DNA of 64,000 bases, taken from NCBI RefSeq assembly GCF_016863535.1, contig NZ_BOPB01000005.1, positions 124,001 through 188,000 on the forward strand. The letters run 5' to 3'. Source of the DNA: Micromonospora lutea (lineage in GTDB: Bacteria; Actinomycetota; Actinomycetes; Mycobacteriales; Micromonosporaceae). Position numbers and translations under genes: made by a program. The notes below the pieces were generated by a model. The model was not told the DNA's origin. It worked only from the letters and a program-made list of their open reading frames with translations, and ran no database searches. Positions 1 through 7,140 of this stretch are shown here, in pieces (position 1 is the stretch's first letter; every line of letters begins with the position of its first letter).

Positions 1-359
1 CCTGCGCCGAGCTGGTCCGCTGGTACGCGGCGCTGTACGTCGGCGGCATGGGCAGCCGCCAGCAGAACTTCTACAACCAGTTGGCCACCCGGATGGGCTA
101 CGGCGACGCCGCCCGCGAGGTGCAGGAGCTCTACCTGGCCAAGCGGCAGCGCGACGCCGCGGCCGCCGTGCCGATGGAGTTCATCGACCGGACCTCGCTG
201 CTCGGCCCGAAGGAGCGCATCGCCGACCGGATGCGCGAGTACGCCGAGGCCGGTGTCACCACCCTGTCGGTGACCCTCTTCGCCGCCGACCGTGACACCG
301 GTGTGCAGACCCTGCGGACCGTCGCCGAGGCGCTGGACCTCTCAGGAGTCGGGGAGTGA
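1..359 (+). CDS. LLM-class F420-dependent oxidoreductase, C-terminal part (5' end outside window)
   Basis: The reading frame is open from base 3 and ends at TGA 357-359, so only the last 118 residues are present. The visible part contains the TRMGYGDAA and [14 protein letters not shown] stretches and the closing [12 protein letters not shown] segment typical of the C-terminal third of luciferase-like (LLM) flavin/F420 oxidoreductases, where this region completes the TIM barrel. Substrate cannot be told. It overlaps the next gene by four bases (GTGA), so the two are probably co-translated. Family assignment is recognition of sequence style; the cofactor-binding N-terminus is not visible. Confidence 0.75.
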   Translation, partial: CAELVRWYAALYVGGMGSRQQNFYNQLATRMGYGDAAREVQELYLAKRQRDAAAAVPMEFIDRTSLLGPKERIADRMREYAEAGVTTLSVTLFAADRDTGVQTLRTVAEALDLSGVGE

Positions 360-1192
360 CCTGGATCGAGGCCATCGTCCTGGGTATCGTCCAGGGCCTG
401 ACCGAGTTCCTTCCGGTCAGCTCGTCGGGGCATCTGCGGATCACCTCGGCGATCTTCTTCGAGCAGGACGCCGGCGCGTCCTTCACCGCGGTCACCCAGC
501 TGGGCACCGAGGCGGCGGTGCTGCTGTACTTCGCCAAGGACATCTGGCGCATCGGCCGGACCTGGATCATCGGAATCTGGGACAAATCCGTCCGTTCCAG
601 CCTGGACTACCGCATGGGCTGGTACGTGATCGTCGGTTCGATCCCGATCGGGGCGCTCGGCTTCCTGTTCAAGGACCAGATCCGGGAGACCGCCCGCAAC
701 CTGTACGTGGTGGCCACCACCCTGATCGTCTTCGCCTTCGTGCTCGCCTTCGCCGAGTACTGGGGCCGGCAGACCCGGACCCTGCGGGACTTCCGGATGC
801 GCGACGGTGTGGTGATGGGCTTCGCCCAGTCGCTGGCGCTCATCCCGGGCGTGTCCCGCTCCGGGGCGACCCTCACCTTCGGTCTGTTCCTGAACCTCAC
901 CCGGGAGACCGCGGCCCGCTACTCGTTCCTGCTGGCCATTCCGGCGGTAGTGATGTCCGGGGTGTTCAGCCTCGGCGACGTCTTCGAACCGGCGGCGCCC
1001 GGCACCTCGGCGCCGACGGTCGCGCAGATGGTCGTGGCCACGCTCATCGCGTTCGGTGTCGGCTACGCGGCCATCGCCTGGCTGCTGCGCTATGTCGCGC
1101 ACCACACCCTGTACATCTTCGTGCTCTACCGGGTCGCGGTCGGCACGCTCGTCCTGGCCCTGCTGTTGACGGGGACGATCAGCGCTACCTGA
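356..1192 (+). CDS. uppP: Undecaprenyl-diphosphatase UppP (BacA)
   Basis: A 278-residue integral membrane protein that dephosphorylates undecaprenyl pyrophosphate to recycle the lipid carrier for peptidoglycan and other envelope polymers; overexpression of the family gives bacitracin resistance. The two signature motifs are present: [14 protein letters not shown] near residue 15 and PGVSRSGAT near residue 165, which carry the catalytic Glu/Ser/Arg residues. About eight hydrophobic segments are visible and the length is normal. The GTG start overlaps the upstream stop by four bases, and no better start lies downstream before the first motif. Confidence 0.96.
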   Translation: MTWIEAIVLGIVQGLTEFLPVSSSGHLRITSAIFFEQDAGASFTAVTQLGTEAAVLLYFAKDIWRIGRTWIIGIWDKSVRSSLDYRMGWYVIVGSIPIGALGFLFKDQIRETARNLYVVATTLIVFAFVLAFAEYWGRQTRTLRDFRMRDGVVMGFAQSLALIPGVSRSGATLTFGLFLNLTRETAARYSFLLAIPAVVMSGVFSLGDVFEPAAPGTSAPTVAQMVVATLIAFGVGYAAIAWLLRYVAHHTLYIFVLYRVAVGTLVLALLLTGTISAT

Positions 1193-1446
1193 GTGGGTGG
1201 TTGCGGCTGGGGGGACGGTGGCTGGTTCGAGTGGTTGCGGTCGCCCCCAGCCTGACCTGGTCGGCCGCCGCCCGGAGGTGCAGGCCAGCCAGGGGTGGGA
1301 CCGTGCGCGGTGGTGGGGTGGTCCGCAATCTTGGTCCCGAACCGCCCACCAGAGGGCCGAACTGCAACAAGATCCGAACGGACGGGTGTGGTTCCGGTTG
1401 CTGTCGGGGAGTTCGGCACCGCCCTGAGGGGTGTGGGGTGAGGGCC

Positions 1447-1452
1447 TAGGGT
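1447..1452 (+). promoter_or_regulatory. -10 element TAGGGT of a leaderless gene
   Basis: TAGGGT fits the actinobacterial TANNNT -10 consensus and ends 7 nt before an in-frame GTG at 1460. No Shine-Dalgarno sequence is present. The placement predicts transcription starting at or next to the start codon and argues against the GTG at 1451, which would lie inside the promoter. Confidence 0.45.
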
Positions 1453-1459
1453 GGTGCGG

Positions 1460-2164
1460 GTGGCGACACTTCTGCTTCTGCGGCACGGACGGACCACCGC
1501 GAACGCCGACGGTGGCCTCGCCGGCCGGCAGCCCGTCGAACTGGACGAAACCGGTCGCGCCCAGGCCGCCGCCGTCGGTGAGCGGTTGCGGACGGTGCCG
1601 CTGTCGGCCGTGGTGACCAGCCCGCTGATCCGCTGCCGGCAGACCCTGGAGCTGGCGCTGCCCCAGGCGTCGCCGGTGGTGGAGGAGGGTCTGATCGAGT
1701 GCGGGTACGGCAGCTGGGAGGGGCAGCCCCTGAAGAAGCTGGCCAAGGAGCCGCTCTGGCCGGTGGTGCAGCAGCATCCCAGCGCCGCTGTCTTCCCCGA
1801 CGGGGAGGCGATGGCCCAGATGGCGGCCCGCGCGGTCGCGGCGGTACGCGACTGGGACACCCGGCTGACCGCCCAGCACGGCCCGGAGGCGGTCTGGCTG
1901 GCCTGCAGCCACGGGGACGTGATCAAGGCCATCGTCGCCGACGCCCTCGGCGTACACCTGGATCTCTTTCAGCGGATCGTGGTGGACCCGGCGTCGGTGA
2001 CCGCGATCCGCTACACCCCTCTGCGACCCTTCCTGGTACGTCTCAACGACGTCGGCGGTGACCTGGCCAGCCTGGTGCCACCACCCGGTAAGCGGCGGCG
2101 GCGGGCCAACCGGTCGACGGCCTCGGACGCTGCGGTCGGCGGCGGCGCGGGAGCGTCCCGGTGA
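1460..2164 (+). CDS. Histidine phosphatase family protein (MSMEG_4193-type)
   Basis: A 234-residue phosphoglycerate-mutase-like phosphatase. The catalytic histidine sits in LLLLRHGRTTAN at the extreme N-terminus, the second arginine in TSPLIRCRQT, the acid in GLIECGYGSWEG, and the second catalytic histidine in ACSHGDVIKA. The physiological substrate is unknown. The C-terminus is a basic, Ala/Arg-rich tail. I choose GTG 1460, which gives MATLLLLRHG and stands 7 nt after a TAGGGT -10 element, over the GTG at 1451. It opens the conserved actinobacterial series phosphatase, DUF3090, SCO1664-like, mshC. Confidence 0.9.
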   Translation: MATLLLLRHGRTTANADGGLAGRQPVELDETGRAQAAAVGERLRTVPLSAVVTSPLIRCRQTLELALPQASPVVEEGLIECGYGSWEGQPLKKLAKEPLWPVVQQHPSAAVFPDGEAMAQMAARAVAAVRDWDTRLTAQHGPEAVWLACSHGDVIKAIVADALGVHLDLFQRIVVDPASVTAIRYTPLRPFLVRLNDVGGDLASLVPPPGKRRRRANRSTASDAAVGGGAGASR

Positions 2165-2248
2165 GCTGCCGCCCGGCCCCGCATCCCGCCACCGATGGGG
2201 GAGTCGCGATTCGGGTCGGTGGGGTACGCGCTGTGTGGGGCCGCCGGA

Positions 2249-2254
2249 TAGGGT
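2249..2254 (+). promoter_or_regulatory. -10 element TAGGGT upstream of the DUF3090 gene
   Basis: TAGGGT is followed after 7 nt by the ATG at 2262 and there is no Shine-Dalgarno sequence, the same leaderless layout as several other genes in this window. Confidence 0.45.
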
Positions 2255-2261
2255 CGTGGGT

Positions 2262-2843
2262 ATGACCCACCAGGTGCACGCCTTCGAACCGCCGGAGCGG
2301 TTCGTCGCCGGGACCGTCGGGCCGCCGGGGGAGCGCACGTTCTTCCTCCAGGCGCGCGGCGGTGGCCGGCTGGTCAGCGTCGCGCTGGAGAAGGTCCAGG
2401 TTTCCCTGCTCGCCGAGAAGTTGGAGGAGCTGCTCACCGAGGCCCAGCGGAGGTTCGGTGTGGACCTGCCCGAGGCTGCTGCCGCCCCGGCCGGTGACAA
2501 CGATCCGCTGGAAACCCCGGTCGACGAGGAGTTCCGGGTCGGCACGCTGGGCCTGGCCTTCGACGCGGACACCGCGACCGTGGTGATCGAGGCCATCGCG
2601 GTCGGCGAGGCGGAGGCCGAGATCGAGCTTGGCGAGTCGGAGGAGGAGGACGAGCCCGACGACGTCGAGCCCGACGAGGATCTCGACCGGCTCCGGGTTC
2701 GGTTGACCCCCGAGGCGACCCGCGCCTTCATCGAGCGGGCCCGGCGCGTGGTCAACGCGGGCCGGCCGCCCTGTCCGCTGTGCGGCCAGCCCCTTGACCC
2801 GGCGGGCCACCTCTGCCCGCGGAACAACGGCTACCACCGGTGA
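2262..2843 (+). CDS. DUF3090 family protein
   Basis: A 193-residue soluble protein of unknown function conserved across actinobacteria next to mshC. The N-terminus (THQVHAFEPPERFVAGTVG) and the FFLQARGGGRLVSVALEK segment are family hallmarks. The middle is very acidic (a Glu/Asp run around residues 120-145). The C-terminus ends in CPLCGQPLDPAGHLCP, which looks like a small zinc knuckle. The reading frame is open further upstream, but the ATG at 2262 fits the family start and a -10 element 7 nt away. The stop overlaps the next gene's GTG by four bases. Confidence 0.88.
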   Translation: MTHQVHAFEPPERFVAGTVGPPGERTFFLQARGGGRLVSVALEKVQVSLLAEKLEELLTEAQRRFGVDLPEAAAAPAGDNDPLETPVDEEFRVGTLGLAFDADTATVVIEAIAVGEAEAEIELGESEEEDEPDDVEPDEDLDRLRVRLTPEATRAFIERARRVVNAGRPPCPLCGQPLDPAGHLCPRNNGYHR

Positions 2844-3658
2844 CCTCGTCCGGCGTGGCTGCCCGACACGACGGGGGTGCCGCGCTGCGCCTGCTGCGCG
2901 ACGGTGAGCTGACCGTCGAGGGCAGACTCGTCGACGCGTCGAACACCACCCTGCGTGGCGTGCTGACGCTGGACGGGCTGTCGGCGCGGTGCGTGTACAA
3001 GCCGGTGCGTGGGGAGCGACCGCTGTGGGACTTCCCGGACGGCACGTTGGCCGGCCGTGAGGTGGCCGCCTACCTGGTCTCCGAAGCCACCGGTTGGGAC
3101 CTGGTGCCGCCGACGGTGTTGCGGGACGGGCCGTTCGGGTCTGGGTCCTGCCAGCTCTGGATCGAGGAGCCGCCCGACGTCGAGCCGCTGGTGGGGTTCG
3201 TGCCGGCCGCCGCGGTGCCGCCGCGCTGGTTCCCGATCGCGGCGGCCCGCGACGACGACGGCACCGCATACGCGTTGGCCCACGCCGACGATCCGCGGCT
3301 GGCCCGGCTCGCGGTGCTCGACGCGGTGATCAACAACGCGGACCGCAAGGGTGGCCACGTGCTGAGCGGCCCGGACGACCGGATCTACGGGGTCGACCAC
3401 GGGGTGAGCTTCCACGTGGAGGAGAAGCTGCGTACGGTGCTCTGGGGTTGGGCCGGCCGCTCGCTGCCGGCCGACGCGGTCGACATGCTCGGTCGCCTGT
3501 CCCGTCAGGTCGCCGGCCCGCTCGGCGAGGAACTGGCCGAGCACCTCACTCTCGGTGAGATCGCCGAGCTGGCCGCCCGGATCGACCGGCTGTGCGAGAG
3601 CGGTCGCTTTCCGGAGCCGTCCCCGGACTGGCCGGCGGTGCCGTGGCCGCCGATCTGA
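2840..3658 (+). CDS. SCO1664 family protein (PI3/4-kinase-like fold)
   Basis: A 272-residue protein of the SCO1664 family, distantly like phosphatidylinositol 3/4-kinases and HipA. A lysine in RCVYKPVRGERPLWDFP, LDAVINNADRKGGHVL and IYGVDHGVSFH correspond to the nucleotide-binding lysine, the catalytic Asn/Asp loop and the metal-binding Asp. Substrate is unknown. It starts at GTG 2840, overlapping DUF3090 by four bases, so the two are translationally coupled. Its constant position beside mshC suggests a role near thiol metabolism, but that is only guilt by association. Confidence 0.85.
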   Translation: MTSSGVAARHDGGAALRLLRDGELTVEGRLVDASNTTLRGVLTLDGLSARCVYKPVRGERPLWDFPDGTLAGREVAAYLVSEATGWDLVPPTVLRDGPFGSGSCQLWIEEPPDVEPLVGFVPAAAVPPRWFPIAAARDDDGTAYALAHADDPRLARLAVLDAVINNADRKGGHVLSGPDDRIYGVDHGVSFHVEEKLRTVLWGWAGRSLPADAVDMLGRLSRQVAGPLGEELAEHLTLGEIAELAARIDRLCESGRFPEPSPDWPAVPWPPI

Positions 3659-3710
3659 CCCTGTCGCGTTGATCACTCGCGGGCCGGCGTGACGTCGCCC
3701 AACGGCTGGT

Positions 3711-3716
3711 TAGGCT
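3711..3716 (+). promoter_or_regulatory. -10 element TAGGCT of mshC
   Basis: TAGGCT lies 7 nt before the mshC ATG at 3724 with no ribosome binding site between them. This suggests a leaderless mshC transcript separate from the upstream overlapping genes. Confidence 0.45.
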
Positions 3717-3723
3717 GGCGGTC

Positions 3724-4962
3724 ATGGAGTCATGGGTGGGGCACGAGGTGCCGCGGCTGCCGGGCAGGAGCGAGCCGCTGAGGTTGTTCGACTCGGCACG
3801 CGAAAGCGTGCAGCCGAGTGAGCCGGACGGCACCGCCACCATGTACGTCTGCGGTATCACCCCGTATGACGCCACCCATCTCGGCCACGCCGCCACCATG
3901 ATCACTTTTGACCTGGTGCAGCGGATGTGGCGCGACGCCGGCCACGAGGTCCGGTACGTACAGAACGTCACCGACATCGACGATCCGCTGCTGGAGCGGG
4001 CCGAACGCGACCGCGAGGACTGGAAGGTCCTGGCGATGCGGGAGACGGCGCTGTTCCGGGAGGACATGGAGGCGTTGCGGATCATCCCGCCGGCGCACTA
4101 CGTCGGCGCGGTGGAGTCGATCCCGGACATCGCCGAGAAGGTGCTGGTGCTGCTCAAGGACGGTGCCGCGTACCGTCTCGACGACGGCACCGGCGACGTC
4201 TACTTCGACATCTCGGCCGCGCCGAGCTTCGGCTACGAGTCCAACCTCTCCCGGGCGGAGATGCTGGAGATCTTCCCCGAGCGCGGCGGCGACCCGGACC
4301 GCGCCGGCAAGCGTGACCCGCTGGACCCGCTGCTGTGGCGCGGCGCCCGGGACGACGAGCCCTCCTGGCCCGGCGGGGATCTCGGCCCTGGCCGCCCGGG
4401 CTGGCACATCGAGTGCGCGGTGATTGCCCTCGGGTTGCTCGGCTCCACGATCGACGTGCAGGGTGGCGGCAACGACCTGATCTTCCCGCACCACGAGTGC
4501 TCCGCCGCGCACGCCGAGCGGCTGACCGGCGTGTCGCCCTTCGCCAACCACTACGTGCACGCCGGCATGATCGGGCTGGACGGCGAGAAGATGTCCAAGT
4601 CCCGGGGCAACCTGGTCTTCGTCTCCCGGCTACGAGCCGACCGGGTGGACCCGATGGCGGTGCGTCTGGCCTTGCTCTCCGGCCACTACCGCGCCGACCG
4701 TTCCTGGACCGACGACCTGCTGACCGCCGCCGAGCAACGCCTGGACCGTTGGCGGCGGGCCGCCGCCGCGACCGCCGGGCCGTCCGGGTCGGCGTTCCTG
4801 ACTGGCGTACGCGAACGACTCGCCGACGACCTCGACACTCCTGACGTCCTGCGGCTGGCCGACGAGTGGGCCGAGCGGACCCTCGCCGGCACCGAGGACG
4901 ACCCGGCCGCACCTCGCCTGTTCGCCGACACCCTCGACGCCCTGCTCGGCGTCCGCCTGTAA
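3724..4962 (+). CDS. mshC: Cysteine:1D-myo-inositol 2-amino-2-deoxy-alpha-D-glucopyranoside ligase
   Basis: MshC catalyses the ATP-dependent joining of cysteine to GlcN-Ins, the penultimate step of mycothiol synthesis. The 412-residue protein is a class I cysteinyl-tRNA-synthetase relative with the HIGH-like motif in [13 protein letters not shown] (about residue 46), the zinc-site region [11 protein letters not shown], and KMSKS in [11 protein letters not shown] (about residue 285). It is shorter than CysS and lacks the anticodon-binding tail, which together with the neighbours favours MshC. The stop codon is embedded in the repeat element 4960-5012, which may also terminate transcription. 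Confidence 0.95.
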   Translation: MESWVGHEVPRLPGRSEPLRLFDSARESVQPSEPDGTATMYVCGITPYDATHLGHAATMITFDLVQRMWRDAGHEVRYVQNVTDIDDPLLERAERDREDWKVLAMRETALFREDMEALRIIPPAHYVGAVESIPDIAEKVLVLLKDGAAYRLDDGTGDVYFDISAAPSFGYESNLSRAEMLEIFPERGGDPDRAGKRDPLDPLLWRGARDDEPSWPGGDLGPGRPGWHIECAVIALGLLGSTIDVQGGGNDLIFPHHECSAAHAERLTGVSPFANHYVHAGMIGLDGEKMSKSRGNLVFVSRLRADRVDPMAVRLALLSGHYRADRSWTDDLLTAAEQRLDRWRRAAAATAGPSGSAFLTGVRERLADDLDTPDVLRLADEWAERTLAGTEDDPAAPRLFADTLDALLGVRL

Positions 4963-5012
4963 GGAAGGGCACCCTGTTAACGCCTCCGGTATAGCAGGGG
5001 CCCCTTGTTAAC
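4960..5012. repeat. Intergenic GTTAAC/GGGGCCCC repeat element, copy 1
   Basis: On the minus strand this reads as two units of about 31 bp, each beginning GTTAACA and followed by a GGGGCCCCT-like block; the first unit ends in ACCGGAGGC. It matches the element at 26859-26921 over about 50 positions with few differences. It sits exactly between the convergent mshC and gntR genes and contains the mshC stop codon. Function is inferred: possibly a bidirectional terminator or a dispersed small repeat. Confidence 0.8.
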
Positions 5013-5042
5013 GGCTCCCACCGTCGATCACGCAGGCGTCGG

Positions 5043-5834
5043 TCAGCCGAGGATGAGGCCGGGGTCGGGGTCGGGCGATGGGGTGGGGGCGGGGATCTGG
5101 TACTCCTCGGTGAGCGTGGTGACCGGTCCGGGCCAGGTGGCCTGGGCGACCTCGATGGGCTTGCGGTGCGGGTCGTACGCCACGTGCAGCAGATGCAGCA
5201 CCGGGGTGTCGGGTCGGATCTGCAGGGTCTCCGACTCTTCGCGGCTGGGCTGACGCGCGGTGATCGTGTCGGTGGCGGTCGCGTACCGCCGGCCGGTGGC
5301 CTCCTCGGCCTCCTGGTAGAGCGGACGGCCGAACGCCTCGGCGCGTTCCAGACTGGTGCCGGCGGTGTCAGCGGGCAGGAACCAGGAGGCGCCCACCTCC
5401 ACCGGTGAGTCCTCGGTGCGCACCAGGTGACGGCGGCAGAGCAGTTCGGTGCCGTCGGGTACGCCGAACGCGTCGGCCACCTCGGGTGGCGCGGGGGAGC
5501 GGCCGACGGAGACGAGCTGTTGGCGATAGCGGGCCGCGAGGTCGGTGTGGTAGCCACGGAACCCGCCGTAGCGGCCCCGGGAGAGTCGGTTGAGTCGCCG
5601 CCGGGTGCCCCGTACGTACGTGCCGGAACCGGGTTTGGTGATCAGGACCCCCTCGACCCGCAGCTGGTCGACGGCGCGTTGCACGGTCTGCTTGGCGACG
5701 CCGAACATCTCGGCGATGGCCGGGATGGACGGCAGCCGCTCACCCGGCGCCCAGTCGCCGCGTCGGATCTGACTCTTGAGCTGCGCGGCGATCTGGCGGT
5801 GCGGGAACTCGGCCGCCCCCGGGTTGATCTGCAT
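5043..5834 (-). CDS. GntR family transcriptional regulator (HutC/UTRA type)
   Basis: A 263-residue repressor-type regulator: an N-terminal winged helix (FPHRQIAAQLKSQIRRGDW, then the recognition helix region AEMFGVAKQTVQRAVDQLR and the wing KPGSGTYV) followed by a UTRA ligand domain with LLCRRHLVRTEDSPVEVG. The ligand is unknown. I start it at ATG 5834 because AGGAGG lies 6 nt before it; the upstream in-frame ATG at 5849 would place that AGGAGG inside the coding sequence. It is monocistronic, with a palindrome upstream (5855-5866) that may be its own operator. Confidence 0.9.
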   Translation of the reverse strand: MQINPGAAEFPHRQIAAQLKSQIRRGDWAPGERLPSIPAIAEMFGVAKQTVQRAVDQLRVEGVLITKPGSGTYVRGTRRRLNRLSRGRYGGFRGYHTDLAARYRQQLVSVGRSPAPPEVADAFGVPDGTELLCRRHLVRTEDSPVEVGASWFLPADTAGTSLERAEAFGRPLYQEAEEATGRRYATATDTITARQPSREESETLQIRPDTPVLHLLHVAYDPHRKPIEVAQATWPGPVTTLTEEYQIPAPTPSPDPDPGLILG

Positions 5835-5854
5835 CCCCCGCCTCCTCATTTCAG

Positions 5855-5866
5855 CTAGGTTCCTAG
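5855..5866. promoter_or_regulatory. Palindrome CTAGG-TT-CCTAG, possible GntR operator
   Basis: A perfect 5-bp inverted repeat with a 2-bp spacer located 20 bp upstream of the gntR start codon, where an autoregulatory operator would be expected. No binding data are available; the call rests on position and symmetry. Confidence 0.4.
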
Positions 5867-5910
5867 GATGCCCTATGCAGGGTGATCACCGCCACCCTGA
5901 CCCGCACAAC

Positions 5911-5941
5911 GAGACCCCGGGCAGGGCGTGCCCGGGGTCTC
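5911..5941 (-). terminator. Perfect 13-bp hairpin downstream of the PAC2 gene
   Basis: GAGACCCCGGGCA, a 5-nt loop, and its exact reverse complement TGCCCGGGGTCTC. It lies 26 bp past the PAC2 stop codon on the minus strand and upstream of gntR, so it most likely terminates the PAC2 transcript. No U-run follows, as is usual for high-GC actinobacteria. Confidence 0.75.
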
Positions 5942-5967
5942 GGAAAGCGGAACAGCAGGGGAGAGAG

Positions 5968-6837
5968 CTACCAGGAACCGGCGGTAGGGCCGGCGGATCC
6001 GCCTCGGCGGCGCAGATACTTCTCGAACTCCTGGGCGATCTCGTCCCCGGTCAGCGGGGTGATGCCGGCGTCACCGACGCGTTCCTCCAACTCGCGTACG
6101 TACTCGCCCAACTCGGCGTCCTGCTCGGCGGCGCTGCGGACCCGCTGCTCCCACTCGGCGGCCTCCTCGGCCAGGTCGGCCATGGGCACCGGCAGATCGA
6201 GCACCTCCTCGACTCGGTGCAGCAGGGCGAGGGTGGCCTTCGGGCAGGGCGGGTTGTTGGCGTAGTGCGGCACGTGGACCCAGAACGAGACGGCGTCGAC
6301 CTCGGCGCGGGTGCAGGCGTCATGCAGGACGCCGACGATGCCGGTCGGCCCGTCGTAGCGGGTCGGGGTGAGCTGGTAGCGGCGCGCGGCGTCGGCGTCG
6401 GATGCGCTGCCACTGATCGGCAACGGCCGGGTGTACGGCACGTCGGCGAGCAGGGCACCGAGCAGCACCACCCGTTCGACCTCCAGGCTGTGGCAGATCT
6501 CCAGCACCTGCTCGCAGAAGGTGCGCCACCGCATGCTCGGCTCGATGCCGCGGATCAGCACCACGTCCCGCTCGGTGCCGGCGGGGCTGGCGACGGTGAA
6601 CCGGGTGGTGGGCCACTCCACCCGGCGGGTGGCGCCGTCGGACATGGCGATGGTCGGCCGGCTGACCTGGAAGTCGTAGAAGTCCTCCGGGTCCAGCTCG
6701 GTGACCGGTCGGGCCTCCCACACCTGCTCCAGGTGCTCGACCGCCGCGGTAGACGCGTCGGCCGCGTCGTTCCACCCCTCGAATGCGCAGATGGCAACGG
6801 GGGACCGCAGCACCGGCAGCCCGTCGAACTCGGTCAC
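5968..6837 (-). CDS. PAC2 family protein
   Basis: A 289-residue member of the PAC2 (proteasome assembly chaperone 2-like) family, common in actinobacteria. The N-terminal half shows the family signatures VAICAFEGWNDAADAS, then LIRGIEPSMRWRTF and VVLLGALLADVPYTRP; the C-terminal part is a charged helical extension ending in RRRGGSAGPTAGSW. Biochemical role is not established in bacteria. The start is GTG 6837 with an AGGAGGTGA ribosome binding site 6 nt upstream; that site lies within the 3' end of the small ORF 6834-6926, which overlaps the start by four bases. Confidence 0.9.
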   Translation of the reverse strand: MTEFDGLPVLRSPVAICAFEGWNDAADASTAAVEHLEQVWEARPVTELDPEDFYDFQVSRPTIAMSDGATRRVEWPTTRFTVASPAGTERDVVLIRGIEPSMRWRTFCEQVLEICHSLEVERVVLLGALLADVPYTRPLPISGSASDADAARRYQLTPTRYDGPTGIVGVLHDACTRAEVDAVSFWVHVPHYANNPPCPKATLALLHRVEEVLDLPVPMADLAEEAAEWEQRVRSAAEQDAELGEYVRELEERVGDAGITPLTGDEIAQEFEKYLRRRGGSAGPTAGSW

Positions 6838-6926
6838 GCCGTCACCTCCTGCTCGTCACCGGCGGGCCGGGGCGCAGGCCCGGTCGTCCGCCCACGGTGC
6901 GTGGTGGTGTCGCTGTAGTCCTTCAC
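6834..6926 (-). CDS. Candidate leaderless 30-residue ORF upstream of PAC2
   Basis: GTG start at 6926, TGA at 6834-6836 overlapping the PAC2 GTG (GTGA). The peptide begins VKDYSDTTTHRG and ends DEQEVTA; it is hydrophilic with no signal peptide. A TAGGCT -10 element stands 7 nt before the GTG, the same leaderless arrangement as mshC. It could be a real small protein or only a translated leader that couples ribosomes to PAC2, whose Shine-Dalgarno sequence is inside this ORF. I do not recognise it. Confidence 0.45.
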   Translation of the reverse strand: MKDYSDTTTHRGRTTGPAPRPAGDEQEVTA

Positions 6927-6933
6927 GTCAGTC

Positions 6934-6939
6934 AGCCTA
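6934..6939 (-). promoter_or_regulatory. -10 element TAGGCT for the PAC2 unit
   Basis: On the minus strand TAGGCT is followed by 7 nt and then GTG (6926). Identical hexamer and spacing to the mshC promoter. Confidence 0.45.
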
Positions 6940-7128
6940 CGTGCCGTGCCCGGACCCGGCCCGTCGGCCGCGCCGGATCGGCCGGGCGTCGACGCCAAGC
7001 ATCAGAGGCAGGAACGCCGACCCGCAGGGCACGATGTCGGGCATTGACCACCAAACCCGGCAACGTGATCCCGACGACACAATGTGGGATCGGACGGTAC
7101 GCCTGGACGCAGGCCCGCTTCGCCGCAC

Positions 7129-7134
7129 TAACCT
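7129..7134 (+). promoter_or_regulatory. -10 element TAACCT of metH
   Basis: TAACCT followed by 6 nt and the metH GTG at 7141, without a Shine-Dalgarno sequence; a leaderless metH transcript is predicted. Confidence 0.4.
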
Positions 7135-7140
7135 GAGGTC

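Larger units (their letters stand above)
6838..7140. other. Intergenic stretch between PAC2 and metH
   Basis: About 300 bp holding the candidate small ORF 6834-6926, the PAC2 promoter and the metH -10 element at 7129-7134. No cobalamin or SAM riboswitch could be recognised here. Confidence 0.5.

Noticed and set aside
1198..1240. Direct repeat GTGGTTGCGG twice after uppP
   Set aside because: Ten-base G-rich repeats are expected by chance in this composition and nothing else supports a function.
131..2827. An 898-codon minus-strand open frame opposite uppP and its neighbours
   Set aside because: It is antisense to well-recognised plus-strand genes, low in complexity (Arg/Pro/Gly rich) and has no family motif; long shadow frames are normal at this GC content.
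6838..7140. A cobalamin or SAM riboswitch in front of metH
   Set aside because: None of the conserved boxes found before nrdA are present, and the -10 element is only 6 nt from the start codon.
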